Shown here in pieces: positions 7,399 through 14,547 of a DNA stretch of 64,000 nt. The position numbers were made by a program, and so were the translations under genes. Each line of letters starts with the position of its first letter. Positions within the stretch are counted from its first letter, which is position 1. The stretch comes from Lysobacter sp. Root76 (GTDB lineage Bacteria; Pseudomonadota; Gammaproteobacteria; Xanthomonadales; Xanthomonadaceae). The notes beneath the pieces were generated by a model. It was not told the origin of the DNA. It worked only from the letters and a program-made list of their open reading frames with translations, and made no database searches. The stretch covers positions 124,130 through 188,129 of the forward strand of contig NZ_LMIK01000006.1 of assembly GCF_001428685.1 (NCBI RefSeq), given 5' to 3'.

Positions 7399-9702
7399 AT
7401 GCGTCAGCACGTCCGTGCTCCCCGCAGCCATGCCCTGGCCATCGCCGTCGCGATCAGCCTGACTTCCGCCGCCGCCTTCGCGCAGGACGCGCCCGCCGCA
7501 GCCGCCGAGACGGCGCCCGCCGCCGAATCCGAGGCCAAGACCCTGGACGCGCTGATGGTGACCGCGCAGCGCCGCGTCGAACGCGCCAAGGACGTGCCGA
7601 TGGCGCTGACCACCGTCGATGCCGAGAAGCTGCACGTGCTCGGTTCCGGCGGCGGCGACATCCGCTACCTGTCCGGCCGTCTGCCCAGCCTGAACATCGA
7701 GTCCTCGTTCGGCCGCGCCTTCCCGCGCTTCTACATCCGCGGCCTGGGCAACACCGACTTCGACCTCAACGCCTCGCAGCCGGTCTCGCTGGTGTACGAC
7801 GACATCGTCCTGGAGAACCCGCTGCTGAAGGGCTTCCCGGTGTTCGACATGGAGAACGTCGAACTGCTGCGCGGCCCGCAGGGCACGCTGTTCGGCCGCA
7901 ACACCCCGGCCGGCGTGGTCAAGTTCGAATCCGCCAAGCCGACCCGCGAACTCGAAGGCTACGGCCAGATCGCCTACGGCACCCACGGCACCACCAACAT
8001 CGAAGGCGCGATCAGCGGCCCGCTGGGTCCGAACTGGTCGGCGCGCGCTTCGGTGCTGTACCAGCGCCGCGACGAGTGGGTGACCAACACCAACCCGAAC
8101 GCCCGCACCAATCCCAAGCTGGAAGGCTACGACGAGTCGGCCGCGCGCCTGCAGCTGCAGTACGACGGCAGCGAGACCTTCCACGCCCTGTTCAACGTGC
8201 ACGCGCGCCACCTCAACGGCACCGCGCGCCTGTTCCGCGCCAACATCTTCAAGCCGGGCACCAACGATCTGGTCGACGGCTTCGACGACGAAAAGATCGC
8301 CATCGACGGCCGCAACTTCCAGCAGCTCGACACCTTCGGCGCCAGCGCGCGCCTGAGCTGGGACTTCGGCAACGACCTCACCCTGTACTCGATCACCGGT
8401 TACGAGTCGGCCGACTCGCTCAGCCGCGGCGACATCGACGGTGGCGTGGGCGCAGTGTTCGCACCGCCGTCCGGCCCCGGCGTGATCCCGTTCACCGCCG
8501 AATCCGCCGACGGTCTGCCCGACCACCGCCAGTGGACCCAGGAATTCCGCCTGGAGTCGAACTACAGCGGCCCGCTGAACTGGCAGGCCGGCCTGTTCTA
8601 CTTCGACGAAGACATCACCGTCGACAGCTTCAACTACGACACCCTCGGCGGCGGCGTGCAGGCCGGCTGGGCGCAGCAGAAGCAGCGCAACAAGGCCTGG
8701 GCGGCGTACGGCTCGCTGGACTACGCGGTCACCGACAAGCTGACCCTGCGTGGCGGCCTGCGCTACACCCAGGACAAGAAGGACTTCACCGCCAGCGTGC
8801 TGCAGAGCGCGCCGTTCGGTGCGCCGGTGTCGGGTCCGTTCCCGGTCCACACCGACGTCGACGACGTCAGCTGGGACGCCAGCGCGGTCTACCAGGTCAC
8901 CCCCGACGTGAACCTGTACGCCCGCGTCGCCAAGGGCTTCCGCGCCCCGTCGATCCAGGGCCGCCTGCTGTTCCAGGTGCCGCCGCAGCCGTCGGTGGCC
9001 GACGCCGAGAAGGTCATCTCCTACGAAGCCGGCGTCAAGGCCGACCTGTGGGACAAGCGCGCGCGCCTGGGCTTCGCGGTGTTCCATTACAACGTCGACA
9101 ACCAGCAGCTCAACGCCGTTGGCGGCGCGCGTAACCAGACCGTGCTGCTCAACGCCGACAAGACCGTGGGCCAGGGCTTCGAGTTGGACTTCGATGCCTA
9201 CGTCACCGACAACCTGATGATCACCCTCGGCGCCAGCTACAACGACACCGAGATCAAGGACGCCAACCTCGCCGTCGCGCCCTGCGGCAGCGGCATGTGC
9301 ACGGTCACCGATCCGCCCGTCATTGATCCGATCACGGGTGCTGTGCTTGCGCGCATCGACGGCAACCCGCTGCCGCAGGCACCGAAGTGGGTCTACAACC
9401 TGACCGCGCGCTATTCGCTGCCGGTCGGCGACGGCGGCGAGTTCTTCGTCTACACCGACTGGGCCTACCGCAGCGAAGTGAACTTCTTCCTGTACGAGGC
9501 CAAGGAGTTCCGCGGCAAGGCCCTGCTCGAAGGCGGCCTGCGCGTGGGCTACGGCTGGGACGACGGCAAGTACGAGCTGGCGCTGTACGGCCGCAACATC
9601 CTCGACAAGGTGCAGGCGGTCGGCGCGATCGACTTCAACAACCTGACCGGCTTCGTCAACGAGCCGCGCATCGTGGGTCTGGAGTTCAAGGCCGGTTTCT
9701 GA
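7399..9702 (+). CDS. TonB-dependent outer-membrane receptor
   Basis: A 767-residue protein with a signal peptide ending near SAAAFAQ, then a TonB-box-like LDALMVTAQRR. The plug domain follows (DVPMALTTVDAEKL, FYIRGLGN, VELLRGPQGTLFGRN) and then a long beta-barrel ending in a phenylalanine (VGLEFKAGF), as outer-membrane barrels do. It imports a ligand across the outer membrane using TonB-ExbBD energy. The barrel looks like the broad class of Sphingomonad/Xanthomonad receptors with the GPQGTLFGRNTPAG plug signature; the ligand cannot be read from sequence. It has its own terminator. Confidence 0.93.
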   Translation: MRQHVRAPRSHALAIAVAISLTSAAAFAQDAPAAAAETAPAAESEAKTLDALMVTAQRRVERAKDVPMALTTVDAEKLHVLGSGGGDIRYLSGRLPSLNIESSFGRAFPRFYIRGLGNTDFDLNASQPVSLVYDDIVLENPLLKGFPVFDMENVELLRGPQGTLFGRNTPAGVVKFESAKPTRELEGYGQIAYGTHGTTNIEGAISGPLGPNWSARASVLYQRRDEWVTNTNPNARTNPKLEGYDESAARLQLQYDGSETFHALFNVHARHLNGTARLFRANIFKPGTNDLVDGFDDEKIAIDGRNFQQLDTFGASARLSWDFGNDLTLYSITGYESADSLSRGDIDGGVGAVFAPPSGPGVIPFTAESADGLPDHRQWTQEFRLESNYSGPLNWQAGLFYFDEDITVDSFNYDTLGGGVQAGWAQQKQRNKAWAAYGSLDYAVTDKLTLRGGLRYTQDKKDFTASVLQSAPFGAPVSGPFPVHTDVDDVSWDASAVYQVTPDVNLYARVAKGFRAPSIQGRLLFQVPPQPSVADAEKVISYEAGVKADLWDKRARLGFAVFHYNVDNQQLNAVGGARNQTVLLNADKTVGQGFELDFDAYVTDNLMITLGASYNDTEIKDANLAVAPCGSGMCTVTDPPVIDPITGAVLARIDGNPLPQAPKWVYNLTARYSLPVGDGGEFFVYTDWAYRSEVNFFLYEAKEFRGKALLEGGLRVGYGWDDGKYELALYGRNILDKVQAVGAIDFNNLTGFVNEPRIVGLEFKAGF

Positions 9703-9741
9703 GGCCGGGCAGGGCGGTACGCCGCCTGCCGATGCAGCAGC

Positions 9742-9776
9742 CGAACGGCCCGCCTCGCGCGGGCCGTTCGTTTTTT
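9742..9776 (+). terminator. Rho-independent terminator of the TonB-dependent receptor
   Basis: A 12-bp stem (CGAACGGCCCGC with GCGGGCCGTTCG) and a 5-nt loop are followed by six T. It starts 40 bp after the receptor stop codon. Confidence 0.92.
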
Positions 9777-9885
9777 CGGGCCTGCGGGCAGGGCGACGGC
9801 CTTGCCGCGTCCTTTACCGCCGGCTCGCTAGGCTGGCGCGCACGCAACGCGTTATCGTGCGTCCAGCCCCCTCGGAGCCCGTCCC

Positions 9886-10368
9886 ATGACCACCGCCTAC
9901 GATTTCACCGCCACCGACATCGACGGCCAGTCGCGCTCGCTGGACGAGTACCGCGGCAAGGTGCTGCTGATCGTCAACGTCGCCTCGCAGTGCGGCTTTA
10001 CCCCGCAGTACACCGGCCTGGAGCAGCTCGAGCGCAAATACTCGGGGCAAGGCTTCGAAGTGCTGGGCTTCCCCTGCGACCAGTTCGGTCATCAGGAGCC
10101 GGGCAACGAGGCCGAGATCAAGGAGTTCTGCTCGCTGACTTACGAGGTGAGCTTCCCGATGTACGCCAAGATCGACGTCAACGGCGACAAGGCGCATCCG
10201 CTGTGGAAGTGGCTGAAGGACGAAAAGGGCGGCTTCCTTGGCATCGACGCGATCAAGTGGAACTTCAGCAAGTTCCTGGTCGGCCGCGACGGCAAGGTCG
10301 TCAAGCGCTACGCCCCGACCGACAAGCCCGAGTCGATCGCGGCGGATATCGAGAAGGCGCTGGCCTGA
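9886..10368 (+). CDS. Glutathione peroxidase family, thioredoxin-type cysteine enzyme
   Basis: A 160-residue peroxidase with a thioredoxin fold that reduces hydrogen and lipid peroxides in the cytoplasm. The catalytic tetrad is visible: C36 in NVASQCGFTP, Q66 in CDQFG, and W125-N126 in KWNFSKFLV. C82 (EFCSLTY) sits where the resolving cysteine of non-selenium glutathione peroxidases lies, suggesting thioredoxin rather than glutathione as reductant (BtuE-like). It has its own transcription unit, followed by a REP pair. Confidence 0.92.
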   Translation: MTTAYDFTATDIDGQSRSLDEYRGKVLLIVNVASQCGFTPQYTGLEQLERKYSGQGFEVLGFPCDQFGHQEPGNEAEIKEFCSLTYEVSFPMYAKIDVNGDKAHPLWKWLKDEKGGFLGIDAIKWNFSKFLVGRDGKVVKRYAPTDKPESIAADIEKALA

Positions 10369-10388
10369 ACCCAAACCCGCATCGCGCT

Positions 10389-10586
10389 TTGGGGTAGGAG
10401 CGGCGTAAGCCGCGACCGCAACACGCGGGCGCAGCGAAAGTTTCGCAGCCGCTCGATCTCACGGGTCGCGGCTTACGCCGCTCCTACCCCAAGTCGAAAT
10501 CGGCGGCCGTTGCTTTCTGTGGGAGCGACGTGAGTCGCGATTTCGTCCCAGGCTGGGATTCATCGCGGCGCACGCCGCTCCCACAC
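10389..10586. repeat. Inverted REP pair plus a variant REP pair
   Basis: The outer pair is a near-perfect inverted repeat (TTGGGGTAGGAGCGGCGTAA at 10389 and its complement ending at 10493), enclosing about 50 bp. A second pair follows at about 10517-10586. Its left arm uses the GCGAC-GTGA-GTCGC variant and its right arm GCGGC-GCAC-GCCGC. The region separates the convergent glutathione peroxidase and acyltransferase genes and may act as a bidirectional RNA end. Confidence 0.85.
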
Positions 10587-10590
10587 CGGC

Positions 10591-11787
10591 CTACGCCACG
10601 TCGTTGGCCGCTTGCAGTTGCACCGGAACCGCCGCCTTCACCGTCTCCCGCGGCCGCATCTTCAGCCCGAAGCACGGCCGCAGCAGCGGCACCCGGCGGA
10701 TGATCGCGTGCAGCCCCCAGCAGCCCAGCACGGTGCCGACCACCACGATCACCGGCTCGCTCACCGGGCCCAGGTGCAGCGGCAGGATCCAGTACGCGAT
10801 CAGCACGATCAGGCTCTGGTGCAGCACGTACCAGGGATAGACCGCCTCGTTGGCCCAGGGCAGCCAGCGGAACGGGCGGTTGAGCAGGGCATGGCCCCAG
10901 CCCAGGATCGCCGAGATCGCGAACCAGATGTACAGGTTGCGCAGCAGCCACACGCTCTTCTGCAGCACGTCCGGAATGTCGTCCGGCAACGCCAGCGCCA
11001 GGGTCAGGTAGAAGCCGAACAGGCCCAGGGCCAGGCCCAGGCTCCATTTGCGCAGCCGCACCAGCTCGTTCCACAGGCCGCTGTCGTTGCCCAGCCAGTA
11101 GCCGTAGAGGAACACGCTGAAATAGATCGCGTGGCGGTACCAGTCGTGGATCAGGTCGCCGGTTTCCTCGAAATGCGGCTGCAGCAGCATGGTCGCCACG
11201 GCCAGCGGCAGCGCCGGCAGGATCAGCAGCTTCCAGCCGCGCAGCCCGGCCACCAGCGCGTGCAGGCGCCGGCCCAGGCCGTTGCGGAACAGCGGCAGCA
11301 GGGCGGCCAGGACGACGGTATAGACCCACAGGTAGGCCAGGTACCACAGGTGGTTCCAGGTGAAGCCGTACTCCCAGCCGTCGAACGCGTCCTTGGGCCA
11401 GGGCTGGAATTGGTAGTAGCGCAGCAGGAAATCGACGAAGCCCGGCTCGACCAGGCCGTTGGCCACGCCCTGGGCATAGGGCTGGATCGGCACCACCACC
11501 AGGCAGCCGAAGGTCAGCGGCAGCAGCAGGCGCCAGCTGCGCTGGACCACGAAGCGCCCCAGCGAGGTGCCGCGCAGCAGGAAGTGCACCGACAGGCCCG
11601 AGATCAGGAAGATCAGGTCCATGCGCCAGCGGTTCATGAACAGCATCGGGATCTGCAGCGGCTCGGACAGGTGCGTGCTTTTCAGATGCCAGTCCCACTC
11701 GGCGACATAGAGCATGGCGCAGTGGTAGAGGATCAGCAGGGCGAAGGCGATCGCGCGCAGGGCGTCGATATCGTGGCGGCGTTGCAT
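10591..11787 (-). CDS. Acyltransferase 3 family membrane protein
   Basis: A 398-residue integral membrane protein. The start at 11787 begins with the family hallmark RRHDIDALRAIAF and LYHCAM. A second motif RWRMDLIFLISGLSVHFLLRG matches the active-site loop of family PF01757 (OafA/OpgC-like). About ten hydrophobic segments are present. Such enzymes transfer acetyl or succinyl groups to extracytoplasmic glycans or lipids; the acceptor here is unknown. An upstream start at 11817 is possible. It is divergent from a membrane-tethered LytTR regulator 155 bp away, which may control it. Confidence 0.85.
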   Translation of the reverse strand: MQRRHDIDALRAIAFALLILYHCAMLYVAEWDWHLKSTHLSEPLQIPMLFMNRWRMDLIFLISGLSVHFLLRGTSLGRFVVQRSWRLLLPLTFGCLVVVPIQPYAQGVANGLVEPGFVDFLLRYYQFQPWPKDAFDGWEYGFTWNHLWYLAYLWVYTVVLAALLPLFRNGLGRRLHALVAGLRGWKLLILPALPLAVATMLLQPHFEETGDLIHDWYRHAIYFSVFLYGYWLGNDSGLWNELVRLRKWSLGLALGLFGFYLTLALALPDDIPDVLQKSVWLLRNLYIWFAISAILGWGHALLNRPFRWLPWANEAVYPWYVLHQSLIVLIAYWILPLHLGPVSEPVIVVVGTVLGCWGLHAIIRRVPLLRPCFGLKMRPRETVKAAVPVQLQAANDVA

Positions 11788-11865
11788 GGGTCGGTCCGCG
11801 GCAGTGGTGGAGCGCACAGCCTTGCCGCGACGGCCCCGCGGCGCAGCGCCGAGGTGACCGGCGGT

Positions 11866-11900
11866 GGGCTCGCGGGGACGAATCGCGGGCTTCGGGGACG
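11866..11900. promoter_or_regulatory. Candidate LytTR operator (two direct repeats)
   Basis: Two direct repeats, GGGCTCGCGGGGACG (11866-11880) and GGGCTTCGGGGACG (11887-11900), share the 8-mer CGGGGACG at a 20-bp period. They lie in the divergent region, 43 bp upstream of the LytTR gene start. LytTR proteins are known to bind two 9-bp direct repeats about two helical turns apart. Assignment rests on geometry only, as the sequence does not match a published consensus. Confidence 0.35.
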
Positions 11901-11942
11901 GCCGGTTGCCGCGACTGCACCCGCACAGGCGAGAATGCGGCC

Positions 11943-12878
11943 ATGAACTACGAACCGACCGCGGCCCGGATGGCCGACGCCGACAACGCCATCCCGCCGG
12001 CCCAGCCGCTCGTCCCGCCTAGTGCCTGGGACCGCTACCAGCCGTGGCGGCGCGTCCTCGAAATCGCGAGCTGGGTGCTGCTGTTCTCGGTCAACGCGGT
12101 CGCGGGCACCCTGACCACGATCATCGACATCCACCGGGTCGGGCTGGACATCCCCGACTGGGCGCCGGCGATCTGGGAGGCGACCAGCTGCGCGGTCGCG
12201 CTGGCCCTGGTCCCGGCCCTGGTCCGGTACACCCGCAAGGTCCCGTTCCACATCGATACCTGGCGGCGGGCGCTGGGCCTGCACCTGCTCGGCAGCGTGG
12301 TCTGGTCGCTGCTGCATGTGAGTCTGATGGTCGGCCTGCGCAAGCTGGTCTACGCCGGCCTGGGCGAGTCCTACGACTTCGGCTCCTGGGGCATGGGCTT
12401 CGTCTACGAGTACCTGAAGGACGTGCGTTCCTACACCTATATGGTGCTGTGGATCGAAGGCTACCGCTTGCTGCTGCGGCGTTGGCAGGGCGAGGCCAGC
12501 CTGCTGGCGCCGCCCGACGACCTGCCCGAGCCGGCCATGCCCGAGCGTCCCGAGCGCTTCCTGGTGCGCAAGCTGGGCAAGGAGTTCCTGATCGCCGCCG
12601 GCGAAGTCGAATGGCTGCAGGCCTCGTCCAACTACGTGAACCTGCACCTGCGTGGCCGCGACTACCCGCTGCGCACCACCATGGCCACGATCGAGACCCA
12701 GCTCGACCCGGCCCGCTTCGTGCGCGTGCACCGCTCCTATATGGTCAACCTGGATTGCGTCGGCGAGATCGAGCCGCTGGAAAGCGGCGACGCGCGCATC
12801 ACCATGAGCGACGGCACCCGGATCCCGTGCAGCCGGCGCTACCGCGGCGCGCTGCGCCAGGAACGCCGCGCCGCCTGA
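11943..12878 (+). CDS. Membrane-anchored LytTR-family transcriptional regulator
   Basis: A 311-residue protein with no receiver domain. Residues about 35-190 hold four hydrophobic segments (for example EIASWVLLFSVNAVAGTLTT and ALGLHLLGSVVWSLLHVSLMVG). Residues about 204-305 form a LytTR DNA-binding domain with the characteristic VEWLQASSNYVNLHL and RFVRVHRSYMVNL blocks. It is therefore a one-component regulator tethered to the inner membrane. Its stop is 4 bp from the end of the convergent thioredoxin gene. Divergent orientation to an acyltransferase suggests a membrane or cell-surface signal. Confidence 0.88.
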   Translation: MNYEPTAARMADADNAIPPAQPLVPPSAWDRYQPWRRVLEIASWVLLFSVNAVAGTLTTIIDIHRVGLDIPDWAPAIWEATSCAVALALVPALVRYTRKVPFHIDTWRRALGLHLLGSVVWSLLHVSLMVGLRKLVYAGLGESYDFGSWGMGFVYEYLKDVRSYTYMVLWIEGYRLLLRRWQGEASLLAPPDDLPEPAMPERPERFLVRKLGKEFLIAAGEVEWLQASSNYVNLHLRGRDYPLRTTMATIETQLDPARFVRVHRSYMVNLDCVGEIEPLESGDARITMSDGTRIPCSRRYRGALRQERRAA

Positions 12879-12882
12879 GCCG

Positions 12883-13500
12883 CTAGTCGCGTCCGGCCGG
12901 TGCCGGCGGCAACAGGGCGTGCAGCTCGCGCACCAGGCGTTCGACCTTCTCCGGCGTATAGCCACGCTGCACGTGCGCGATCCGGCCATGGGTGTCGATC
13001 AGGAAGGCGTTGGGCACGGCGCGCACGCGGTAGTAGCGCGCGACCGTGCCCGGATCGCGGAGGTAGGTCAGGTCCAGCCTGGGGTTCAGGCGCAGGAACG
13101 CGTCGTAGTCGCGCTGCGGCTCGGCGTAGTTGATCGCGACGATCTCCAGGCGCTGGCGACCGACGCCGGCCTGCAAAGCCGCCAACTGCGGCAGTTCGCG
13201 CCGGCATTGTTCGCACCAGCCGGCCCAGAACACCACCAGCACGACTTTGCCGCGGTACTGGCTGACCCGTATCGAGCGGCCGTCGCGGTCCAGGCCCAGC
13301 CAGTCGGGCGGAAGGTCGCCGACTTGCGGCGCCTGTGCGCTTGTTTTTGCGATGTTCGCGGTGTTCGCGATGTTCGAGGTGCTCGCGTCGTCGGCGGCGG
13401 CCGCCGGAGCCAGCGCCGCGCCCAGGCACAGCGACATCAGCGCGGCCGCCGACAGCCGGCCTAGCGCGACGCGTAGCGACGAGAGCGGGCGCGCGCTCAT
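12883..13500 (-). CDS. TlpA/ResA-like thioredoxin-fold protein, periplasmic
   Basis: A 205-residue exported protein: signal peptide (about 1-35, ending ALAPAAAA), a short low-complexity linker (NIANTANIAKT), then a TlpA-like domain. The redox motif is C96-E-Q-C99 in WAGWCEQC, and the conserved cis-proline is in VRAVPNAFLID. The likely role is disulfide reduction or cytochrome c biogenesis-type thiol transfer in the periplasm. Its start overlaps the stop of the upstream reductase gene (ATGA), so the two are translationally coupled. The linker is encoded by a 9-bp tandem repeat. Confidence 0.87.
   Translation of the reverse strand: MSARPLSSLRVALGRLSAAALMSLCLGAALAPAAAADDASTSNIANTANIAKTSAQAPQVGDLPPDWLGLDRDGRSIRVSQYRGKVVLVVFWAGWCEQCRRELPQLAALQAGVGRQRLEIVAINYAEPQRDYDAFLRLNPRLDLTYLRDPGTVARYYRVRAVPNAFLIDTHGRIAHVQRGYTPEKVERLVRELHALLPPAPAGRD
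13353..13388. repeat. In-frame 9-bp tandem repeat within the tlpA-like gene
   Basis: Four 9-bp units (TGTTCGCGG, TGTTCGCGA, TGTTCGAGG, TGCTCGCGT) encode the linker between signal peptide and thioredoxin domain. A change in copy number would keep the frame. Confidence 0.75.
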
Positions 13501-14306
13501 TTCTCGACGAACGCGCGCTCGTAGACGTACTGCCCCGGCGTGCCGATGCGCGGCGCGGCGCTGAAGCCGCGGCCGTCCAGCAGTTCGCGGAAGTCGGCCA
13601 GCATCTGTGGGCTGCCGCAGATCATGGCGCGGTCGTGCTCGGCGTCCAGCGGCTCGATCCCCAACTGCGCCATCATCCGGCCGTCGGCCATCATCTCGGT
13701 CAGGCGCCCGCGCTGATCGCGGCCGGCGAAGTCGAAGGTCTCGCGGCTCACCGCCGGGTAGTAATGCAGCTGCCTGGCGATCTGCTCGCCGAGGAACTCG
13801 TGCTTGGGCAGCTCGTTGACGATGTAGTCGCGGTAGGCCAGGTCCTGGACGCTGCGCACGCCGTGGCACAGGATCACCCGCTCGAAGCGCTCGTAGGTCT
13901 CCGGGTCCTTGATCACCGACAGCCACGGCGCGAAGCCGGTGCCAGTGCCCAGCAGGTACAGGTTGCGGCCCGGATGCAGATCGTGGATCAGCAGGGTGCC
14001 GGTGGGTTTGCGCCCGATCAGCACCTGGTCGCCCGGCTGGATTTCCTTCAGGCGCGAAGTCAGCGGCCCGTTCGGAACCTTGATGCTGAAGAACTCCAGC
14101 TGCTCTTCCCAGTTCGCGCTGGCGATCGAATACGCGCGCAGCAGGGGCTTGGACGAACCGTCCGCCTGCGGAACCTGCAGTCCGATCATCACGAACTGCC
14201 CGTTCTCGAAACGGAAACCGTCGTCGCGGGTGGTGGTGAAGCTGAAGTAGTCGTCGGTCCAGTGACGGACGTCCAGCACCGTCTCGGTGCCAAATGCGGA
14301 GGACAT
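13497..14306 (-). CDS. Ferredoxin(flavodoxin)-NADP+ reductase
   Basis: A 269-residue FAD flavoprotein that moves electrons between NADPH and ferredoxin or flavodoxin. The FAD motif RAYS is at 57-60 and the NADP-binding GTGTGFAP at 120-127. The C-terminus ends [10 protein letters not shown], like bacterial subclass Fpr, where the terminal residues stack near FAD. The start at 14306 is set by family length. A -10 TACAAT and an overlapping Fur-type palindrome lie just upstream, implying iron control. Such reductases serve iron release from bacterioferritin and Fe-S metabolism. The stop overlaps the start of the TlpA-like gene. Confidence 0.92.
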   Translation of the reverse strand: MSSAFGTETVLDVRHWTDDYFSFTTTRDDGFRFENGQFVMIGLQVPQADGSSKPLLRAYSIASANWEEQLEFFSIKVPNGPLTSRLKEIQPGDQVLIGRKPTGTLLIHDLHPGRNLYLLGTGTGFAPWLSVIKDPETYERFERVILCHGVRSVQDLAYRDYIVNELPKHEFLGEQIARQLHYYPAVSRETFDFAGRDQRGRLTEMMADGRMMAQLGIEPLDAEHDRAMICGSPQMLADFRELLDGRGFSAAPRIGTPGQYVYERAFVEK

Positions 14307-14335
14307 GCGGGGCAGGGGAGTGGAGCCGGGGCCGC

Positions 14336-14341
14336 ATTGTA
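14336..14341 (-). promoter_or_regulatory. -10 element of the fpr promoter
   Basis: TACAAT on the minus strand, read from 14341 down to 14336, matches five of six sigma70 -10 bases. It predicts a start near 14329 and a leader of about 23 nt. The expected -35 position (about 14359-14364) is weak and lies inside the Fur-type palindrome. Confidence 0.6.
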
Positions 14342-14348
14342 GCCGATC

Positions 14349-14367
14349 GATGAGAGTGACTCTCATC
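14349..14367. promoter_or_regulatory. Fur-type operator (9-1-9 palindrome) upstream of fpr
   Basis: GATGAGAGT-G-ACTCTCATC is a perfect 19-bp palindrome with the 9-1-9 architecture of a Fur box. It resembles the ATGAGAAT-N-ATTCTCAT version common in beta- and gammaproteobacteria. It covers the -35 and spacer region of the fpr promoter, so bound Fur would block transcription of the reductase/TlpA pair when iron is plentiful. Confidence 0.6.
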
Positions 14368-14547
14368 TGCTGCCTGGCGACCGCGGTCGCGAGGATTCGC
14401 CTAGCCCGTGCCGCGATTCGTACTTTGAAGTGCCGCCGTGGAATCGGCCCCGCTTCCGCCGCCGCTGTCAACGGGTTTCCCCTGCCGCCCGGCGTTGCGA
14501 CAATCGGGTCAGCCCGCAGCCAGCGGGTGCCAGACCGATTGGACGCA

